A stretch of 33,863 nucleotides of DNA, taken from the IMG/VR virus record IMGVR_UViG_3300008119_001286, positions 1 through 33,863 of that record; one strand, written 5' to 3'. Below the pieces are notes generated by a model. That model made no database searches and had not been told where the DNA came from. It was given only the letters and a program-made list of their open reading frames with translations. The position numbers and the translations under genes are program-made. The number at the start of each line of letters is the position of its first letter. Position 1 is the first letter of the stretch. This DNA comes from a virus. Of this stretch, positions 13,332 to 21,666 are shown one piece after another.

Positions 13332-14651
13332 ATGTTGAATGAGTCAAACCTTTACCATTATCAACATGAAGTAGTTAATAATATTCTTAAAACAAAAAGA
13401 ATATTTGTTACTCAAGAAATGGGGCTTGGTAAAACAATTGCGTCAATAACTGCTTTTGTTAGAATATTGAACAAAGAAGTTAAAAAATGCCTTATCATAG
13501 CTCCTTTAAATGTTGCTAAGTCTACTTGGGTAAATGAACTTGATAAATGGGAGCATACAAAAAGATTAAGATATTCTGTTGCCGTAGGTAGTGAGAAACA
13601 GCGATTGGAAGCTTTGCAAAAAGAAGTTGATATTTATATTATCAATCAGGAAAACATACCTTGGATGTTTCACAAAGGATTTAAAAAGTATGGTTTTATT
13701 ATTGTAGATGAAAGCACTGGTTTTAAGTCTCATAGCTCTAATCGTTTTAAAGCTTTAAGACATTTTACATCTCTTTATATGGTATTACTTACAGGCACAC
13801 CATATCCTAATGGGTTTATGGACTTATGGAGTCAGATATATTTACTTGATAAAGGTGAGAGACTAGGTAAATACATAACTCATTATAGAAATCAGTATTT
13901 TACTTATGATGAACATAAGCGTAAGTATATCTGTCTCTATCCAAATACCATACTAGATAAAATAAAGGACATTACTATCTCAATGAAAGCTGAAGATTAT
14001 CTGGAATTACCGGATAAAATATCTAATGTGGTAAAAGTTGATATAGATAATTATGATTTGTACAAGAAATTTGAGAAAGAATATTACTTGCGAATTAACA
14101 ATGATGAAATAACGGCAGTTAATGCAGCAGTATTGTATTCTAAATTACTTCAATACTGCAATGGAGCTGTTTATAGCAGTGAAAATGACGGATCATATAT
14201 AATCATCCATAATAATAAAATAGAGTGCTTAAAAGAATTTATAGAGCTTTATCCAGATGAGAATATATTAGTTGCTTATAAGTTTAGATGCGATGAGGAG
14301 AGGATAAAATTAGCTATTCCAACCAGTGTCACCTTAAATAGAAATAACACAATAGAAGTTCAAAACCGATGGAACGACGGGAAGATAAAATTATTGTTAT
14401 GCCAGTGCGGTACTGCTAAAGGGTTAAACTTACAATATGGAGGTAGAATTATTGTGTGGTTTGGGGTTACTCCTGATTTAGAACATTATTTACAATTCAA
14501 TGCAAGACTTCATAGACAAGGTCAAACTAAACCTGTTCTTATTTATCATATTGTAGCTAATAAATGTAAGGATGAACAAATTATTAAAGTTCTTGAAAAT
14601 AAAAATGCTAGTTCTGAAATGATATATGAGGTGTTGAAAAAATCAGAGTAG
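13332..14651 (+). CDS. SNF2-family (superfamily 2) DNA helicase/ATPase
   Basis: 439 residues starting immediately after the antirepressor stop. Superfamily 2 motifs: Q-like LYHYQHE (7-13), motif I EMGLGKT (29-35), Ia IIAPLNV, motif II VDES (125-128), motif III LLTGTPYPN (152-160), motif V CGTAKGLNLQ (359-368) and motif VI QFNARLHRQGQ (388-398). It is close to the minimal phage SNF2 form that accompanies VRR-NUC and VirE-type primase genes. Probable role: ATP-driven DNA remodelling or branch migration during replication or recombination. Its last codons form half of a perfect hairpin (14647-14671). Confidence 0.9.
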   Translation: MLNESNLYHYQHEVVNNILKTKRIFVTQEMGLGKTIASITAFVRILNKEVKKCLIIAPLNVAKSTWVNELDKWEHTKRLRYSVAVGSEKQRLEALQKEVDIYIINQENIPWMFHKGFKKYGFIIVDESTGFKSHSSNRFKALRHFTSLYMVLLTGTPYPNGFMDLWSQIYLLDKGERLGKYITHYRNQYFTYDEHKRKYICLYPNTILDKIKDITISMKAEDYLELPDKISNVVKVDIDNYDLYKKFEKEYYLRINNDEITAVNAAVLYSKLLQYCNGAVYSSENDGSYIIIHNNKIECLKEFIELYPDENILVAYKFRCDEERIKLAIPTSVTLNRNNTIEVQNRWNDGKIKLLLCQCGTAKGLNLQYGGRIIVWFGVTPDLEHYLQFNARLHRQGQTKPVLIYHIVANKCKDEQIIKVLENKNASSEMIYEVLKKSE

Positions 14652-14671
14652 ACTACATTTTGTAGTCTACT
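14647..14671 (+). repeat. Perfect 11-bp hairpin over the helicase stop codon
   Basis: AGTAGACTACA (14647-14657), loop TTT, then TGTAGTCTACT (14661-14671). The stop codon TAG is inside the left arm. No T-run follows, so it is not a classical terminator on its own. It may protect the 3' end of the early messenger or help the terminator 8 bp downstream. Confidence 0.7.
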
Positions 14672-14678
14672 TACCAAT

Positions 14679-14726
14679 AAAAAAGAACTTACTATTGGGA
14701 TTTACCCCAGTAATAAGTTCTTTTTT
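14679..14726. terminator. Bidirectional intrinsic terminator
   Basis: AAAAAAGAACTTA (14679-14691) pairs perfectly with TAAGTTCTTTTTT (14714-14726). The inner bases (TATTGGG with CCCAGTA, near perfect) extend the stem. Read rightward the stem ends in six T; read leftward it also ends in six T. It lies where the rightward early block and the leftward late block meet. Confidence 0.85.
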
Positions 14727-14727
14727 A

Positions 14728-14761
14728 TAACCCTAATTAGATTTTACTCAAACTAGGGTTA
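14728..14761. repeat. Inverted repeat in the convergent region
   Basis: TAACCCTA (14728-14735) and TAGGGTTA (14754-14761) are perfectly complementary around an 18-nt loop. It sits between the bidirectional terminator and the late-strand terminator. No T-run on either side; possibly an accessory stem or a protein site. Confidence 0.45.
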
Positions 14762-14783
14762 CTCCAACAACAATAATAAAAAG

Positions 14784-14802
14784 AGAGGTTATTATTTAAC
14801 CT
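14784..14802 (-). terminator. Terminator of the leftward late transcript
   Basis: Read on the minus strand, AGGTTA (14802-14797) pairs with TAACCT (14791-14786) around a 5-nt loop, and is followed by CTCTTTTTATT. It lies 28 bp after the end of the outer spanin gene, so the leftward late messenger would end here, with 14679-14726 as a back-up. Confidence 0.6.
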
Positions 14803-14829
14803 TTTATGTGCAAATTTAATATAACACAT

Positions 14830-15099
14830 TTATTTAGAAAGTTCAAGTGCGTAAATATCATATTTTAGCTTAAATAAATACAATTCATTTAACCAGTTAT
14901 TAATGTTATCACATTTATTGTAAGGTACACAAAGTTTTTTAAACTCATTGTTAGCTTGATCAGACATTAACGGCAGAGGTGGAAGATTAAGTGTTGGCAA
15001 ACTATTTCTTTGATTTAGGTTTTGACAACCTATCAATAGAAGAGCTAATATCAGTACGCTCAACACCTGTAGTAACTTCCATGACTTTATTTTGAACAT
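14830..15099 (-). CDS. Outer-membrane spanin lipoprotein (Rz1-like)
   Basis: 89 residues. The signal sequence MFKIKSWKLLQVLSVLILALLLIGC has a lipobox LIGC (Cys at residue 25), followed by a proline-containing segment (LPTLNLPPLPL) as in Rz1 proteins. Two further Cys (CVPYNKC) lie later. The gene starts inside the previous gene in another frame, overlapping it by 98 bp, the usual Rz/Rz1 arrangement. It would span the periplasm with the inner spanin and fuse the membranes in the last lysis step. This implies a host with an outer membrane. Confidence 0.8.
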   Translation of the reverse strand: MFKIKSWKLLQVLSVLILALLLIGCQNLNQRNSLPTLNLPPLPLMSDQANNEFKKLCVPYNKCDNINNWLNELYLFKLKYDIYALELSK

Positions 15100-15241
15100 T
15101 TATTACCTTGTCTTTGTTTGTTATAATTCCAGTTAAAGCTTCTTTCTCTGCTTTTAAAGTCTTATTACGATTGAATAAATAAAGTGCGAAGAATCCTACA
15201 ATACCAAGTATAATTTCTTTCAAGTAAGTAAAAATTAGCAT
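15002..15241 (-). CDS. Inner-membrane spanin (Rz-like)
   Basis: 79 residues. An N-terminal membrane anchor (IFTYLKEIILGIVGFFALYLF) is followed by a charged, probably coiled-coil periplasmic stretch (NRNKTLKAEKEALTGIITNKDKVI...) and a basic end KPKSKK. Short for an inner spanin. Identification leans on the anchor plus helix and on the overlapping Rz1-like lipoprotein in a second frame. Confidence 0.75.
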   Translation of the reverse strand: MLIFTYLKEIILGIVGFFALYLFNRNKTLKAEKEALTGIITNKDKVINVQNKVMEVTTGVERTDISSSIDRLSKPKSKK

Positions 15242-15242
15242 A

Positions 15243-15476
15243 TTAATTTACTATATATTCTTGACCACCAATAACCATAGTGTCAGTATTATTTTTACTT
15301 TTAGATTTTTTCTGTTTTTGATTTTGTTCGTGATCCTGATCAATCTTTATTTTATTAGGGTTATCTATTTTATGAAATATCTCAATAGTAGGTGAGAAAA
15401 AATCATCACAAGACATAACAAAATATCCAGCAATTAGTAATAAAATTGCACCAACTATTCTTTTCAAGCTAACCAT
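15243..15476 (-). CDS. Small lipoprotein-like or membrane-anchored lysis-region protein
   Basis: 77 residues. The N-terminal hydrophobic segment (IVGAILLLIAGYFVMSC) ends in a lipobox-like VMSC with Asp next to the Cys; Asp at +2 usually keeps lipoproteins in the inner membrane. The rest is polar and Lys/Asn/Gln-rich (KIDQDHEQNQKQKKSKSKNN). It lies between lysozyme and spanins, overlapping the lysozyme by 13 bp. Its role in lysis, or in exclusion of other phages, is a guess. Confidence 0.55.
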   Translation of the reverse strand: MVSLKRIVGAILLLIAGYFVMSCDDFFSPTIEIFHKIDNPNKIKIDQDHEQNQKQKKSKSKNNTDTMVIGGQEYIVN

Positions 15477-15895
15477 AATTTAATCTCTTCTTCTCTTCTA
15501 TTGAGTAATCCTTTAGAAGCTACTTTATTTATATATTTCCAACGTCTGAACTGATCAGGTACTTTATCAAACAATCTGTCATTAATAAACTTAAGTAATG
15601 TTGATTGTTTAAAGTTTTCAACTCCTATATTGTATATAAGACTTATTAGAGCGTCAAATTGATTTTGAGTTATTTTTACCTTAAGAAATTTGTTTAATGC
15701 TGACTCTCTTGGTTCTAAATCCTTTTTAAGTAATAACTCACCCTCTAATCTTGTCATAGGCACTGGAAAATCCTCGTTAGGTAATATTACATGTCCATAA
15801 CCGATAGTAACTTTACCGGCAGGGCAGATGTATTCCTTATCGCTAAAACCCTCAAATTTTTTGATTAAAGTAAGTCCTTTCTGGGAAGTTTTCAT
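15464..15895 (-). CDS. Endolysin, T4/P21-type lysozyme (GH24)
   Basis: 143 residues. The GH24 catalytic pattern E-x8-C-x5-T is present: E15 in KKFEGF, C24 in YICPAG, T30 in VTIGYGH. Downstream ALISLIYNIG (77-86) and a C-terminal RRREEIKLWL-like sequence (NRREEEIKLWLA) are typical. It cleaves peptidoglycan between N-acetylmuramic acid and N-acetylglucosamine. There is no signal or anchor at the N-terminus (MKTSQKGLTLIKKF), so release should need the holin. The start overlaps the holin stop (ATGA). Confidence 0.9.
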   Translation of the reverse strand: MKTSQKGLTLIKKFEGFSDKEYICPAGKVTIGYGHVILPNEDFPVPMTRLEGELLLKKDLEPRESALNKFLKVKITQNQFDALISLIYNIGVENFKQSTLLKFINDRLFDKVPDQFRRWKYINKVASKGLLNRREEEIKLWLA

Positions 15896-16068
15896 GATGT
15901 AGGTGAGAAGTCTAGTTTTAGTCCTGTTAATATTTGAGTAACAAGCTCACCTAATTGCTCAAGTGCATTATCATTGCCAAATATGTAATGTGAGAATAAT
16001 ACAAAACAGCTAAAAAATCCTATCCAGAAATGTATATTTGTAAGAGTTGTTTTTACAAACTCAAACAT
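15892..16068 (-). CDS. Probable holin, single membrane segment
   Basis: 58 residues from the ATG at 16068, preferred over an in-frame GTG at 16077 because AGGTGA lies 5 bases upstream of it. One membrane segment (IHFWIGFFSCFVLFSHYIF, about 12-30) is followed by an amphipathic helix (DNALEQLGELVTQILTGL). Located directly before the lysozyme and overlapping it. No holin family recognised, so the role comes from context. Confidence 0.6.
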   Translation of the reverse strand: MFEFVKTTLTNIHFWIGFFSCFVLFSHYIFGNDNALEQLGELVTQILTGLKLDFSPTS

Positions 16069-16194
16069 CAATATCACCTAAATCAGTTTCGTCAGATGAT
16101 CCACCTATGCCATGAACAGCTTGTAATAAGGTTACAAGTGATAATGATAATATTATTATATAAATTAGATTTAAGTAAAACTTCTGTTAATCAT
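16061..16194 (-). other. Possible frameshifted small membrane or exported protein gene
   Basis: On the minus strand a frame is open from about 16186 to the TGA at 16063-16061. It encodes a hydrophobic stretch (LNLIYIIILSLSLVTLLQA) followed by VHGIGGSSDETDLGDIDV, which looks like a real small exported protein coupled to the holin start. That frame has no ATG, GTG or TTG. The ATG at 16194 is in the +1 frame and reads MINRSFT then stop. One extra T in the run TTTT (16180-16177) would give an intact 44-residue protein. No clear ribosome-binding site precedes it. Could be a decayed gene, a sequencing slip, or chance. Confidence 0.35.
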
Positions 16195-16273
16195 ATTAAA
16201 GTTAATTTTTTTTATTAACAATGTATTTTTAATAATTGTTGCAATATATAAAAATATAAGTAATAAAAAAATA

Positions 16274-19258
16274 TTAATTATCATATTCAGCAGAATACCT
16301 ATCAAAAGGTTTTGATAAAGAATCTTTGTGCATATCTATAAATTGATTTATGTCATTCTTTATCATAGTTTTACTACCACCAACATCTTTTTTGATAGCA
16401 TCATAAGAATACACATTAGCTTGTTTTAATAAAAATTTCAAGATATTTGTGTCATTTCCTTTCTCAATTAATCCAATTAGCTTAGCAGTTGTTTCAGGTT
16501 TGTCAAAACTGTTAGCTAATCCTCTGTAATATAACTTAACTAACTGATTTGATACAACAGCTCCAGCAAAGCCTCCTACTGGACCAAAGGCAGCATTACC
16601 TATTGTTGCTCCTATACCAGTCTTAGTTGCAAACCTAGTTATTGTTTGTGTGATATCTTTACTACTATCAGAATTTATTTTTATTTTATTACTTATTTCA
16701 CCTACTTTATTTAACACAACAGGTAATTTTTTTATAATAAATTCAGCTTGTTTTTCATCTCTAACCAAACTTCTAATCAGATTTTCATTATCTAAAATAG
16801 TACTTTGTATCTTAAAAGTATTAAAATCAAATCTATTATTAGTTTTTTCGTAATTTATGAAATCATCAAATATCAACTTTTTAAGTTTTATTTGTCTTAA
16901 AGCATCAAAAAGTTCTTTAGCTTTACCATCCATTTTAGATATTAACTCTCTGTTTTCATTAATATCCAAATTGTATTTATGAGCTAAATTAGATAAACCT
17001 TGATCATTACCTGCGTTTTTAAATTCACGTGCTTTTTCCAAATCTTTTTTATTTGGAAACTTAATAACATTACTTGTACTTGTACTTGTATATAATTTAT
17101 TTATTTCATAACCATCTTTATCAACTATAGTGCGTTCACCGGTTAAGGGTCTTTTATTATTTAAACCTTTTCTATATGCAAATAATATCCGATTGTAATA
17201 ATCATCTGCTAATTGTTTATTTTGTTTTAAAATATCTTCTTTAGTATGAAAATTTTTATATTGCTCTGTAGTATTACTTAAAGCTTTTCTTACCTGTTCA
17301 ACACCTCTACTGGTATTCATTATGTTAGATATATAGCCAGTAGGTTCGCCTTGTAATAGTGTTTTAATAATTTCATCTTGAGTAAAAGAGAAATAAACTT
17401 TAGAATCAAAATCTAATGCTTTTCTGTAAGATGTTATAAATTCTTCCGGTAAATTTCCTAAATCCGTGTTTTTCTCAATTATTCTATCAATTAATGATAC
17501 GGCTTTTCTTTGTAATTCTTCAACATTACTATTTCCTCTATATGAAATATCATTTAAACTTTGTCTTTTATTTACAAGCTCTATAGGATTAATTGCATTT
17601 TTTACTATTCTTCCATTTACATTTCTACTTTCAGCAGAAGAAGCAGATTGGAAAAGTCTATTAAAAGTATCTGAAACCTGTTCTATTGCTGAAATTTCAG
17701 CAGTATCATTTCTACTGGTAGGAGAAAATATTTTAAAATCATCTGATAATTGTTTTAATTCAGGTATAAATTCTTCTAAGCTAATAATACTATTTTCATT
17801 ACTACTTAAAATCTGCCGGTATCTATCATGATTTAAATTTCTTTCCTTTGTTAAAACACTATTAAATTGAGGTAAAAGAGTTTTAAAATCTTCAATTTTA
17901 TTAGTATAGGTAAGTTCACCGGCATTTTTAGAAAAATCACCTAAGTTTCTTTTAACAAAATCAATTAAACCTTGTTGCGTATCTTTTAATAATTTTTCTT
18001 TTAATGTATAATCAGGTAAATACAAACCTAATTCTATTGCTTTTGCATTATGTTTTTGTAATGTATAAGCGTTAACTAAATCTTTATTTTTAGTTAACTC
18101 TCTTATAATAGTTTTTTTATCTGCACCGCTATTAAGCATATTAGCAAGTTCTGGGGCTACTGATTCAAGAAATTCCATATCAATAGGATTATCTTTTTTA
18201 TGTAACAACCAAGCAGCAAAACTTGTATTACCTTTGTGCATAATGCCTGTATCAGTTGATACATATTCAATAGCTTCTTTAGACGCTTGTTCTATATCCC
18301 TTAATCTTCTCATGGTTAATTTTCCAACGTCAGTATTTGATTTGAATACTAAACCATTTATCCAATTACCGGCAGTTTCTTGAACAGTATCTAATCCTTT
18401 ATATAATCCCTCTACAAAAGGTTCTTTAAGTTCAGCTACATTTTTCATTAAGTTATTATACATAGTTTTCGGTAGAGCTGTTTTTAACAAATATTTTGCA
18501 GTACCGGTAATAACACCTGTACCACCTCTTACTGAAACATCACCGGCAATATATCCACCTATAGTTCTTGCAGTATCTTCTATTGGAGCTTGCTCTCTTG
18601 CTGTTTCGTCTCGCTCTCTTAAGTTGTTGGACCAATAACCACCAACTGCTGCTGCGGTAGTATTAACAGGATTAACTTCAACACTTACTAAAGTATTTAA
18701 AAATTTTGTAACTTTATTATTTACCAAAAAATTTTTAGCCGTAGGATTGCTAACAAGTGCTGCAACACCTTTTCCTGCTAATTTTAATATAGCACCTGCA
18801 CCAGAAGTTTCAACTAGAGACTCTACTGTATGACCGGCAGATATATAGTTGTCTATTACGTATTGCTGATCAGTACCTTTATATTTTTCTATAGCATCAG
18901 GTTTATAATTATCTTCAACATACTGCTCTGCTACCTTACCATTCCATAGTTTATTAGCATCATCGTAGGCTTGATTTGCTTGAGACCTAAAATCTTTTGA
19001 TGTTTCTTCCATACCTAGATTTTCAGTCAAATTAGCCATTCCACCACTAATTCCACCATAAATAGCATTACCGGCAGCAGCAACACTATCAACTGTTTTA
19101 CCTAACCCTTTATTAAATCCGTAAGCAGCACTAGTAACTTTTTCTTTAAGAGATGGTTCTTCAGGTGAAATACCAATATCTTTTGGATCTATAACTTTCC
19201 ATTCTCCGCTTTCTATTTTTCTTTTCTCAAAAGCTTCAAAATCTTCGCCGTCTTTCAT
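16274..19258 (-). CDS. Large internal virion / DNA-ejection protein
   Basis: 994 residues, largest gene of the window. Early part (about 35-100) and late part (about 875-920: KTGIGATIGNAAFGPVGGFAGAVVSN) are Gly/Ala-rich amphipathic segments able to insert in membranes. The centre (about 300-850) is long, helical and charged. Size, composition and position, last before the lysis genes and after tail genes, match podovirus ejection proteins that leave the head to form a channel across the envelope. No lytic transglycosylase motif seen. The start overlaps the preceding stop (TAATG). Confidence 0.75.
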   Translation of the reverse strand: MKDGEDFEAFEKRKIESGEWKVIDPKDIGISPEEPSLKEKVTSAAYGFNKGLGKTVDSVAAAGNAIYGGISGGMANLTENLGMEETSKDFRSQANQAYDDANKLWNGKVAEQYVEDNYKPDAIEKYKGTDQQYVIDNYISAGHTVESLVETSGAGAILKLAGKGVAALVSNPTAKNFLVNNKVTKFLNTLVSVEVNPVNTTAAAVGGYWSNNLRERDETAREQAPIEDTARTIGGYIAGDVSVRGGTGVITGTAKYLLKTALPKTMYNNLMKNVAELKEPFVEGLYKGLDTVQETAGNWINGLVFKSNTDVGKLTMRRLRDIEQASKEAIEYVSTDTGIMHKGNTSFAAWLLHKKDNPIDMEFLESVAPELANMLNSGADKKTIIRELTKNKDLVNAYTLQKHNAKAIELGLYLPDYTLKEKLLKDTQQGLIDFVKRNLGDFSKNAGELTYTNKIEDFKTLLPQFNSVLTKERNLNHDRYRQILSSNENSIISLEEFIPELKQLSDDFKIFSPTSRNDTAEISAIEQVSDTFNRLFQSASSAESRNVNGRIVKNAINPIELVNKRQSLNDISYRGNSNVEELQRKAVSLIDRIIEKNTDLGNLPEEFITSYRKALDFDSKVYFSFTQDEIIKTLLQGEPTGYISNIMNTSRGVEQVRKALSNTTEQYKNFHTKEDILKQNKQLADDYYNRILFAYRKGLNNKRPLTGERTIVDKDGYEINKLYTSTSTSNVIKFPNKKDLEKAREFKNAGNDQGLSNLAHKYNLDINENRELISKMDGKAKELFDALRQIKLKKLIFDDFINYEKTNNRFDFNTFKIQSTILDNENLIRSLVRDEKQAEFIIKKLPVVLNKVGEISNKIKINSDSSKDITQTITRFATKTGIGATIGNAAFGPVGGFAGAVVSNQLVKLYYRGLANSFDKPETTAKLIGLIEKGNDTNILKFLLKQANVYSYDAIKKDVGGSKTMIKNDINQFIDMHKDSLSKPFDRYSAEYDN

Positions 19259-20157
19259 TATTTACCTACAAAACTATATCCATTATTATATGCGTCCTCG
19301 TAATCTTCTATTGGTATTTCTCTAGTACTTATTATACCAGTATTTTTATCTTTTTTCTGAACAACAATCATTTTTTTAGATGAGTTTTCTTTAACATAAT
19401 TATTAAACTCATCTTCATTAAAGTTTACAACATTTTCATCATAAGGACTTCCTTGATAATTATTAGTTCTTAGATTTTTTTCAATATTATTAAATCTATA
19501 TATATTATTAAGAGCATTAATTTTATCTTTTCTTAATATATTTAATGAAGCTAATAAGTTCTTGTCAGTATTAGGTATTGTTTCTAAAGCTGTTAAAAAT
19601 TCAGTAGTAGATGGGTTACTACCACCAGCTTCTTTAACTCTTGCAAAATATGCAGCTTTAGCCATATCTACAATAGTCATTTCCTTATTGTTACCACTAA
19701 TATATTTACCCCATTTTCTTCTTGCTTGTGCTAATAAATCACTTCCTACCTGTCCTTTTTTAGCGGCTTCTACTAACATTTCTTCTGTCTCATTTAAAGT
19801 TTTCACAAGAACTTTATCTGATATTATTTTTTTACCAACATCTTTTATATATTCTTTATTACTGTCAACATCAGCTTTGAATAATATTTTTTGTTGATCA
19901 TTCATAGGGGGGTTTTTAACGTCATTAATAGTTTTCATCCCCTTAGCTCTACTTAATTCTGCACTAGCTCTACTTGCCTCAATAGCAGCTCTAATCTGCT
20001 CATTTTTTAGGCGTTGTTCTTCAATCTTATTAGCAACAGCTGCTTTTGAATTATAAGTAAGAAGTTCTGGGAAATTCATCTGCTCTTCTTGAGGTATTAC
20101 TCCTTGTAATATATCAGCTATATACTGACCTTTTACATTACCTTGTTTATCTTCCAT
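19258..20157 (-). CDS. Putative internal virion / ejection protein
   Basis: 299 residues, helical and hydrophilic. Coiled-coil-like Ala/Glu/Arg stretches lie near residues 40-75 (KIEEQRLKNEQIRAAIEASR). The start MEDKQGNVKGQYIADILQG suggests no signal peptide. It lies between two other probable ejection proteins and touches the large one (shared A of TAATG). Role by position and composition only. Confidence 0.6.
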   Translation of the reverse strand: MEDKQGNVKGQYIADILQGVIPQEEQMNFPELLTYNSKAAVANKIEEQRLKNEQIRAAIEASRASAELSRAKGMKTINDVKNPPMNDQQKILFKADVDSNKEYIKDVGKKIISDKVLVKTLNETEEMLVEAAKKGQVGSDLLAQARRKWGKYISGNNKEMTIVDMAKAAYFARVKEAGGSNPSTTEFLTALETIPNTDKNLLASLNILRKDKINALNNIYRFNNIEKNLRTNNYQGSPYDENVVNFNEDEFNNYVKENSSKKMIVVQKKDKNTGIISTREIPIEDYEDAYNNGYSFVGK

Positions 20158-20176
20158 GTATATTTTCCCATTAGCA

Positions 20177-20290
20177 CTATCTCTGACCTACATTCATAGG
20201 TCTCATGGAATTAGCTTGATCGGTGAAAGCATCAGCTAATCTATCGGATGTTTTCTTTCTGTTAAGCATGTCGGAGTAATCTTTGCTCAT
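20177..20290 (-). CDS. Small hypothetical protein, 37 aa
   Basis: 37 codons from ATG 20290 to TAG 20177 in the gap between two ejection-protein genes: MSKDYSDMLNRKKTSDRLAD..., polar and helical, ending NVGQR. Its codon use and the tight spacing (5 bp after the upstream stop) fit a real gene, but there is no convincing ribosome-binding site. It may also be an internal virion component. Confidence 0.45.
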   Translation of the reverse strand: MSKDYSDMLNRKKTSDRLADAFTDQANSMRPMNVGQR

Positions 20291-20295
20291 ATAAT

Positions 20296-21666
20296 CTATT
20301 TTTTATTATATTTATTCTTAACATCTACTCCTGCCCACTTCTCACCTAAAGTGCTTCCAAATCCACCACCTATTCCTCCAAGAGTTGTTCCGACAACAGT
20401 ATTCAAAATAGTACCGAAAGGATCACTTTTAGCTGCCTGTTCATTCTTAAATCTTTCCTGCTCTAAACCTGATGCTTGCAATTCATTAGATTGTTTCTTA
20501 TACATAGCATCGTTAGTAATTCCCATTGCATTTACAGCGTTTGTATTGTTATTAGCAATAAAGTTTAACCCCATCTTGCTTGGGTCTCTATTTACAAGCA
20601 TATTTAGGGTTAACTCACGTCTAGCAAGATCTGACTGCCTTTCTGCTTTACCTCTATCAAGTTTTAACCCCTCAAGAGCTACTTCCTGCTGCCTTTCTGC
20701 TACTTGTGCATTTAGTATAGCATTTGCCCTCTGCTGTTCTAACTCCTCAACACCTAAGTCCTGTTGTCTGATTTTAAGCTGGTTATCACTATCTTGTGCA
20801 AATTGTTTATACCTTAAATCCCCCTCTTGTGCTAAAGTACTACCGGACTTAATTAAATTGTCTATTGATTGCTGTTTCAGATTATTTGCAAAGGCATATT
20901 CTTTAAGATTATTTTCTATTTCAGTATCTACTTTCTGTTTTTGCAAACTAATCATAGTTCCAAGAGCAGTTGTTGAATTATTTAAACCCATTTCCCTTAG
21001 TTTAGCATCTAATCCGTTGTATCTGATATCAAAACCCCTATCCATAGCAAGCCTGTTTGCATCCTTAAATGCCCTTATCATTGGACCATATCTCTCAATT
21101 GTCATAGGATTGGATACTTCAAGTCCTGTTATAGTATCCTGTAAATCCCTAAGCCTATTACTTACATCACTAACAGCGGCAGCGTAACGCATCTCAAAAG
21201 GAAGTAACGCTCTTACCTCTGGTAAATTTAAATCAATATTAGGTAAATTAGCTATTTCAGGAAGAATTGACTCAAAAGGAGCATCTAAAGGCACTCTACC
21301 GGATAAATCATTTATTTGAATTTCAGTATCACCTCCAAATCTTTCAAGATTGGAAGCCTCACCCTCTAATTGTGATATCTGACCTTTTAATCTATTTTGC
21401 CTATCTATCCAAAATTGGGTTTTATTACGATTAAATCCATCTTGAGCTTCAGCTAGACGTTTTTGCTTCTGCTTTATCTGACTTTGTAATTTAAGATAAC
21501 GCTCACCTTTAGGAGATTTCTTAAATACAAACTCCTGTCCGCTTACTGCATCAAACATCCTCATATAATTAATAGGAGGATTTCCTTTAGTAGCATCAAT
21601 AGGTGTATAAGGTGTAAAGTTTACCGGTGGTGCTTCTTCATCATCGCCACCAAAGAATCCGCCCAT
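20296..21666 (-). CDS. Putative internal virion / ejection protein, coiled-coil
   Basis: 456 residues. A short acidic and Pro-rich head (MGGFFGGDDEEAPPVNFTPY) is followed by two long coiled coils: about 60-105 (QKQKRLAEAQDGFNRNKTQF) and 255-365, rich in Gln/Glu/Arg/Leu. The tail is Gly-rich and amphipathic (FGTILNTVVGTTLGGIGGGF). This resembles ejection proteins of podoviruses that form helical tubes. The start overlaps the preceding gene's stop (TAATG). Confidence 0.65.
   Translation of the reverse strand: MGGFFGGDDEEAPPVNFTPYTPIDATKGNPPINYMRMFDAVSGQEFVFKKSPKGERYLKLQSQIKQKQKRLAEAQDGFNRNKTQFWIDRQNRLKGQISQLEGEASNLERFGGDTEIQINDLSGRVPLDAPFESILPEIANLPNIDLNLPEVRALLPFEMRYAAAVSDVSNRLRDLQDTITGLEVSNPMTIERYGPMIRAFKDANRLAMDRGFDIRYNGLDAKLREMGLNNSTTALGTMISLQKQKVDTEIENNLKEYAFANNLKQQSIDNLIKSGSTLAQEGDLRYKQFAQDSDNQLKIRQQDLGVEELEQQRANAILNAQVAERQQEVALEGLKLDRGKAERQSDLARRELTLNMLVNRDPSKMGLNFIANNNTNAVNAMGITNDAMYKKQSNELQASGLEQERFKNEQAAKSDPFGTILNTVVGTTLGGIGGGFGSTLGEKWAGVDVKNKYNKK

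Noticed and set aside
16201-16219. GTTAAT / ATTAAC hairpin around a T-run, considered as terminator between the ejection and lysis genes.
   Set aside because: Stem is only 6 bp of almost pure AT and the T-run lies in the loop rather than after the stem for leftward transcription.
17066-17095. Microsatellite-like ACTTGT repeats (three units) in the large ejection-protein gene, considered for phase variation.
   Set aside because: The unit is 6 bp, so copy changes keep the frame and only alter a Ser-Thr run; no switching effect expected.
20351-21187. Long rightward open frame of 278 codons opposite the ejection-protein gene.
   Set aside because: It is antisense to a well-formed coiled-coil protein gene, Ser/Leu/Cys-rich as mirror frames are, without ribosome-binding site, and no other rightward gene exists in the late block.
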